Of a stretch of DNA of 8,614 nt, positions 5,974-8,614 are shown in pieces. Below the pieces are notes generated by a model that searched no databases, had not been told where the DNA came from, and was given only the letters and a program-made list of their open reading frames with translations. Source of the stretch: Lachnospiraceae bacterium (GTDB lineage: Bacteria > Bacillota_A > Clostridia > Lachnospirales > Lachnospiraceae); contig JAETQR010000082.1 in NCBI GenBank assembly GCA_021770615.1, forward strand, positions 1 to 8,614. The letters run 5' to 3'. The position numbers were made by a program, and so were the translations under genes. Within the stretch, counting starts at the first letter, position 1. Every line of letters begins with the position of its first letter.

Positions 5974-6051
5974 TAATTAAGGTACAGCAATACAGCCCAT
6001 CGAACATCGTTTTTTTTATTCAATGGACGTATTTGCCTTCTCACAATTTAT
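5974..6051 (-). other. spacer between the radical SAM gene and the sigma-like block, possible promoter
   Basis: I see no gene here. A weak promoter-like pair exists on the minus strand: TTGTGA (6046-6041), a 17-bp spacer, then TTGAAT (6023-6018), each four of six to consensus. It would serve the small ORF and sigma-like genes. An eight-T run at 6010-6017 on the plus strand is not preceded by an obvious stem. The base composition becomes AT-richer to the right of this stretch. Confidence 0.25.
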
Positions 6052-6885
6052 CTATTGATTATTTAATTTTTCCTTAACAAGTTTTTCATGGTAAAAGTAA
6101 TTGACATAATTTAATCCCAGTTCATCACAATACGTGTTGAGCAAATCAGCCAACGTATTCCAATATGCACTATCTTTATTTAAATAAATTGCTTCATATT
6201 TTTCTTTTAAGTCTGGATAGTGTGTATTGATATAAGAGAGGATACTGCTTTTGTATGCACCTCTAAGATTCAGATTTTCAAACCAATATTCACATACATT
6301 CTCTTTCGTACCATCAATGATGTCTTTCCATTCTGTGATATACGGAAAAATAGGAGACATAAACAAAACCGTATGGATACCCACATTATGTAATTTCTCT
6401 ATCGCATGAAGCCTGTCCTTTATCGAACCGCCTTTATCCATATCCGCCCTAAAATTGTCATCTAAAGTGTTGATTGAAAATGCCACTTTGAGATTGGACA
6501 TCCTTTTCAATAATTCTATATCCCGTAAAATAAGCGTTGATTTTGTTGAAATTGTAAGTTGGCAATCTGCATCCACAAGCTGTTCTAATATCTTTCTTGT
6601 GATGCCGTATTTCTCCTCATAAGAATTATAACAATCTGTTACAGACGACATAAAAACAGATTTTCCCTTTAATCTCTTTAGGTTAATAGGTTTTTCACAC
6701 TGCTTAATGTCTATAAATTTCCCCCATTCTTCCTTATGCCCTGTAAATCTTTTCATAAATCTTGCATAGCAGTATTTACAAGCATGGGTACAGCCGACAT
6801 AGGGATTTATCACATAATCACTTGCTGGCAAATTTGATTTCGTTAAATAGTCCTTCGTATTTATTTTTTGTTCTATAATATCCAT
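6052..6885 (-). CDS. radical SAM protein, spore photoproduct lyase-like (SPL family)
   Basis: A 277-aa soluble protein. The radical SAM cluster motif is clear in NPYVGCTHACKYCYARFM: C32, C36 and C39 would bind a [4Fe-4S] cluster and cleave S-adenosylmethionine to a 5'-deoxyadenosyl radical. Other family-like stretches are KSVFMSSVTDCYN, LTISTKSTLILRDIELL, VAFSINTLDD and HTVLFMSPIFPYITEW. This set matches the SplB-related radical SAM proteins of DNA-repair type, but the substrate is unknown and many relatives are not photolyases. The start at 6885 directly follows the TAG of the XRE/DUF5680 gene with no gap, indicating coupled translation; a GGAGG lies 13 nt upstream, inside that gene. A terminator follows about 80 nt downstream. 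Codon and base use are AT-rich, unlike the recombinase and helicase, suggesting separate origin. Confidence 0.85.
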   Translation of the reverse strand: MDIIEQKINTKDYLTKSNLPASDYVINPYVGCTHACKYCYARFMKRFTGHKEEWGKFIDIKQCEKPINLKRLKGKSVFMSSVTDCYNSYEEKYGITRKILEQLVDADCQLTISTKSTLILRDIELLKRMSNLKVAFSINTLDDNFRADMDKGGSIKDRLHAIEKLHNVGIHTVLFMSPIFPYITEWKDIIDGTKENVCEYWFENLNLRGAYKSSILSYINTHYPDLKEKYEAIYLNKDSAYWNTLADLLNTYCDELGLNYVNYFYHEKLVKEKLNNQ

Positions 6886-7560
6886 CTATTGAATCACGCC
6901 TCCATGAAAATAACATTCATAAATTTTTTCATCCAAATAAAAAATATCTTCGTACCCTTGAAACCAAACAAATTCACCATCTACTTTACAATGATAATGG
7001 TAATCGCCTTTTGTATACATTTGTGGTCCCCGATAAGGAAATTTTTCCGTAACCTGCAACAAAACTTCTTTCAAAAAGCCATTGTTAAAATTATCCCCTA
7101 TAACCCGACCAGTATAATTCATGCACCAAATAGGATTATCATAGTACCATACCGCTTCTTCACCAGTAAATTTTTCGCCGCCTAAATATGTATCGTAATA
7201 TTTATACTCATTTTCCGCATAACAAAAATCACTGGATTTCATTCGGGAAGATTGCACTTTATTTTCATTGATTGGATAAGTATTCTTTTTTGCAGAAACC
7301 AAAAAGGAAACAACTTTATTGAGGTCAATGTCCACACTCTTACATAATAAAATGTTGCACTCATCATCATCTTTCACTATTCTGTCAATGGTTACGCCAT
7401 ATAATTCGCTTAATAATATCAAGCCATTCAATTCTGGAATTGCCTGTCCGTTTTCCCATTTGCTTACAGTCTGCCTTGCTATCCCAATCTTATCTGCCAG
7501 TTGTTCTTGGGAGTAACCATTCTTCTTCCTTAGCATTTGCAATTTTTCTTCTAAATTCAT
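6886..7560 (-). CDS. XRE-family HTH regulator with C-terminal DUF5680 domain
   Basis: A 224-aa protein. The start at 7560 (MNLEEKLQMLRKKNGYSQEQ) is chosen because GAGGTGAT precedes it at proper spacing; the frame could extend three codons further to a GTG that lies inside this binding site. Residues 5-62 form a canonical Cro/CI helix-turn-helix with SQEQLADKIGIARQTVSKWE as the recognition region. Residues about 82-224 match what I recall of DUF5680: FLVSAKKNTY, YYDTYLGGEKFTGEEAVWYY, MNYTGRVIGDNF, PYRGPQMYTKGDY, and the ending WFQGYEDIFYLDEKIYECYF. That domain may sense a ligand or modification state, but its function is not established. The gene is first in a two-gene unit with the radical SAM gene, and may repress its own promoter. 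Confidence 0.88.
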   Translation of the reverse strand: MNLEEKLQMLRKKNGYSQEQLADKIGIARQTVSKWENGQAIPELNGLILLSELYGVTIDRIVKDDDECNILLCKSVDIDLNKVVSFLVSAKKNTYPINENKVQSSRMKSSDFCYAENEYKYYDTYLGGEKFTGEEAVWYYDNPIWCMNYTGRVIGDNFNNGFLKEVLLQVTEKFPYRGPQMYTKGDYHYHCKVDGEFVWFQGYEDIFYLDEKIYECYFHGGVIQ

Positions 7561-7581
7561 ATATATCACCTCTAAAATAAC

Positions 7582-7587
7582 ATTATA
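7582..7587 (-). promoter_or_regulatory. -10 box of the XRE/radical SAM operon
   Basis: The minus strand carries a perfect TATAAT in CATATATAATGTT, about 22 nt before the XRE start. At 17-18 nt further upstream only a poor -35 (GTGGCT/GGTGGC) is present, so activity may need an activator or be weak. The AT-rich dyad around it could be the regulator's own operator. Confidence 0.45.
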
Positions 7588-7626
7588 TATGTTTTCTTAT
7601 GGAAAGCCACCACGGGAAGTAGGCAA

Positions 7627-7680
7627 TTATGCCACCCTTAATATGCAAAAGTGAATTTTCTGCTGAATGTTGTCTTTCAT
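7627..7680 (-). other. 17-codon reading frame directly after the dehydrogenase
   Basis: An ATG directly abuts the TAA of the dehydrogenase gene and opens the frame MKDNIQQKIHFCILRVA, ending in TAA. There is no strong ribosome binding site. Immediate stop-start contact can allow re-initiation, so a micropeptide or leader for the XRE operon is possible, but so short a frame easily arises by chance. The rest of the 7561-7680 gap holds the -10 box and a short GGCATAATTGCC dyad. Confidence 0.2.
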
Positions 7681-8475
7681 TTAACCTACTTGACGTTGTT
7701 TTCCTAACATCATCTTACTAATATAATCAACGAATCTATTTGGTAGGATGTAAGATGACATAACGAGTATCTTATTGTAAATTCCTGCCACGACTATCGT
7801 TTTTCTTTTCATAACAGCTTTATAAGCTATATCAGCAACCCGTTCTGGCGACATAACAAACAATTTAAATAATAAAGTATCTTCCATGCCTGCTTTAGCT
7901 GCAAATTCTGTTTTTGTAGAACCTGGGCATAGAGTTGTGATTGTTACGCCAGTGCCTTTGAGTTCTGAACTAATTCCTTTTGACACAGATAAAATATATG
8001 ATTTTGTTGCCGCATAAACAGCATCATAGGGACATGATATGTAAGAGCCTGTTGAACCAATATTTAAAATCTTTCCCTGCTTGTTATCTACCATTGAGGG
8101 CAGGAATAATTTCATCATATCTGTTACAAAAAACATATGTAAGTACATCATATCATGCTCTTTTTCCCTGCTTGTTTTAATAAAACTTCCAAACTCATTA
8201 AAACCCGCATTATTAACAAGCACATCAATTTTCAAATCCAATTCCTGTACTCTACGGAATACATATTCAGCGGCTTCTGGCTTTTCTAATCCATAAACAA
8301 TGAAAACTGATTTTATGCGGAAAGTCTGCGACAGATGATTTGATAATTCTTTCAATTTATCCTTATTTTTTGCTACCAAAATCAAGTTGTAACCTTGCTG
8401 TGCAAATTTGACAGACAGAGCCTTTCCTATTCCGCTTGTACAGCCTGTTATCAAAGCTATTTTATTATTTTTCAT
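7681..8475 (-). CDS. short-chain dehydrogenase/reductase (SDR, DltE/YqjQ-like)
   Basis: A classical-type SDR of 264 aa, expected to be a cytosolic NAD(P)H-dependent oxidoreductase; the substrate cannot be told. The start is the ATG at 8475 (MKNNKIALITGC), preceded by GGAGGG at 7 nt; a TTG six codons upstream lies over that binding site. The Rossmann glycine motif TGCTSGIG is at residues 10-17, NNAG at 88-91, the catalytic serine at about S141 (STGSY), and Y154-x3-K158 in YAATK, followed by CPGSTKTEF at 183-191. Two points are odd: the position usually holding Asp before Leu after strand 3 reads YGLEKP (G62), and the helix-4 Asn of the catalytic tetrad seems to be His (YLHMFF, H113). It is AT-rich like its neighbours. 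A short hairpin GGTAG/CTACC (8518-8500) lies upstream of its ribosome binding site. No clear terminator follows. Confidence 0.88.
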   Translation of the reverse strand: MKNNKIALITGCTSGIGKALSVKFAQQGYNLILVAKNKDKLKELSNHLSQTFRIKSVFIVYGLEKPEAAEYVFRRVQELDLKIDVLVNNAGFNEFGSFIKTSREKEHDMMYLHMFFVTDMMKLFLPSMVDNKQGKILNIGSTGSYISCPYDAVYAATKSYILSVSKGISSELKGTGVTITTLCPGSTKTEFAAKAGMEDTLLFKLFVMSPERVADIAYKAVMKRKTIVVAGIYNKILVMSSYILPNRFVDYISKMMLGKQRQVG

Positions 8476-8614
8476 ATGCAATCCCTCCGACAAGTTCTTG
8501 GTAGTGTCAAATCCTACCTGATTTTTTGTTACTCAAACCTTGATTTTATGGGAGTTTGCAAATAAAAGAGCATTGACCTCCCTTTTTATGGTATAATGTC
8601 AATCGCCAAACCAA
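8476..8614. other. region upstream of the dehydrogenase, no gene seen
   Basis: This holds the GGAGGG binding site of the dehydrogenase, a GGTAG/CTACC hairpin (8500-8518) and, on the minus strand, TTGACA at 8602-8597 without a good -10 at 17 nt. GGGAG (8551-8555) and CTCCC followed by five T (8578-8587) could make a weak plus-strand terminator with a long loop. I see no convincing minus-strand promoter for the dehydrogenase. Confidence 0.3.
8589..8597 (+). promoter_or_regulatory. extended -10 promoter reading out of the window to the right
   Basis: TGGTATAAT (TGn plus perfect TATAAT) lies on the plus strand. A TTGACC box is present at 8573-8578 but only 13 bp away, too close for a normal -35, so recognition would depend on the extended -10. 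It would drive a divergent gene beyond the window edge, which cannot be seen. Confidence 0.4.

Noticed and set aside
8529..8573. A 14-codon minus-strand frame before the dehydrogenase (MLFYLQTPIKSRFE) with GGGAGG upstream
   Set aside because: The binding site is only three bases from the ATG, too close for normal initiation, and so short a frame is expected by chance.
8573..8597. TTGACC with TATAAT as a standard -35/-10 promoter on the plus strand
   Set aside because: The spacer is only 13 bp; only the extended -10 reading is kept.
1..8614. CRISPR arrays, tRNA, rRNA or insertion-sequence transposases
   Set aside because: I saw no regularly spaced repeats, no tRNA-like cloverleaf or CCA end, and no DDE-transposase motifs in any frame.

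Overview
The window looks like a piece of a nested integrative element from a Gram-positive anaerobe, most likely a gut clostridial lineage (Lachnospiraceae or Ruminococcaceae type). The evidence is the strong GGAGG-type ribosome binding sites, a TndX/TnpX-like large serine recombinase, two sigma-region-4-like regulators of the kind found near the ends of Tn916/Tn1549/Tn5397-type elements, and the C-terminal end of a conjugative-element Snf2 helicase/N6-methylase. Every gene I can support lies on the minus strand, so the window reads from right to left.

The left part (1-2923) is the 3' end of the helicase gene. It is split by a complete 2354-nt group II intron (456-2809). The intron carries its own reverse transcriptase/maturase/HNH protein, a 34-nt domain V, a domain VI with a bulged A, a GTGCG 5' end and an AC 3' end. 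Joining 2810 to 455 restores an uninterrupted helicase reading frame in phase 0, and candidate EBS1/EBS2 sequences pair with the upstream exon.

At about 2920 the helicase homology stops inside helicase motif VI and a second element begins. Its first gene is a large serine recombinase (2884-4473). It has lost its N-terminal catalytic domain, and it takes its last codons and stop from the interrupted helicase. The 5' part of the helicase is not in the window and may lie beyond the right edge.

The middle part (4500-5980) is a compact regulatory block: a 42-codon small ORF, an overlapping second reading frame, and two sigma-like HTH genes. The ribosome binding sites of the small ORF and of both sigma-like genes sit in, or next to, the 3' arm of an RNA hairpin. 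This repeated layout is the most interesting unexplained structure in the window.

The right part (about 5990-8614) is visibly AT-richer and looks like acquired cargo: an XRE-HTH/DUF5680 regulator whose stop codon abuts the start of a spore-photolyase-like radical SAM protein, a short-chain dehydrogenase with two unusual substitutions, and an outward extended -10 promoter at the right edge.
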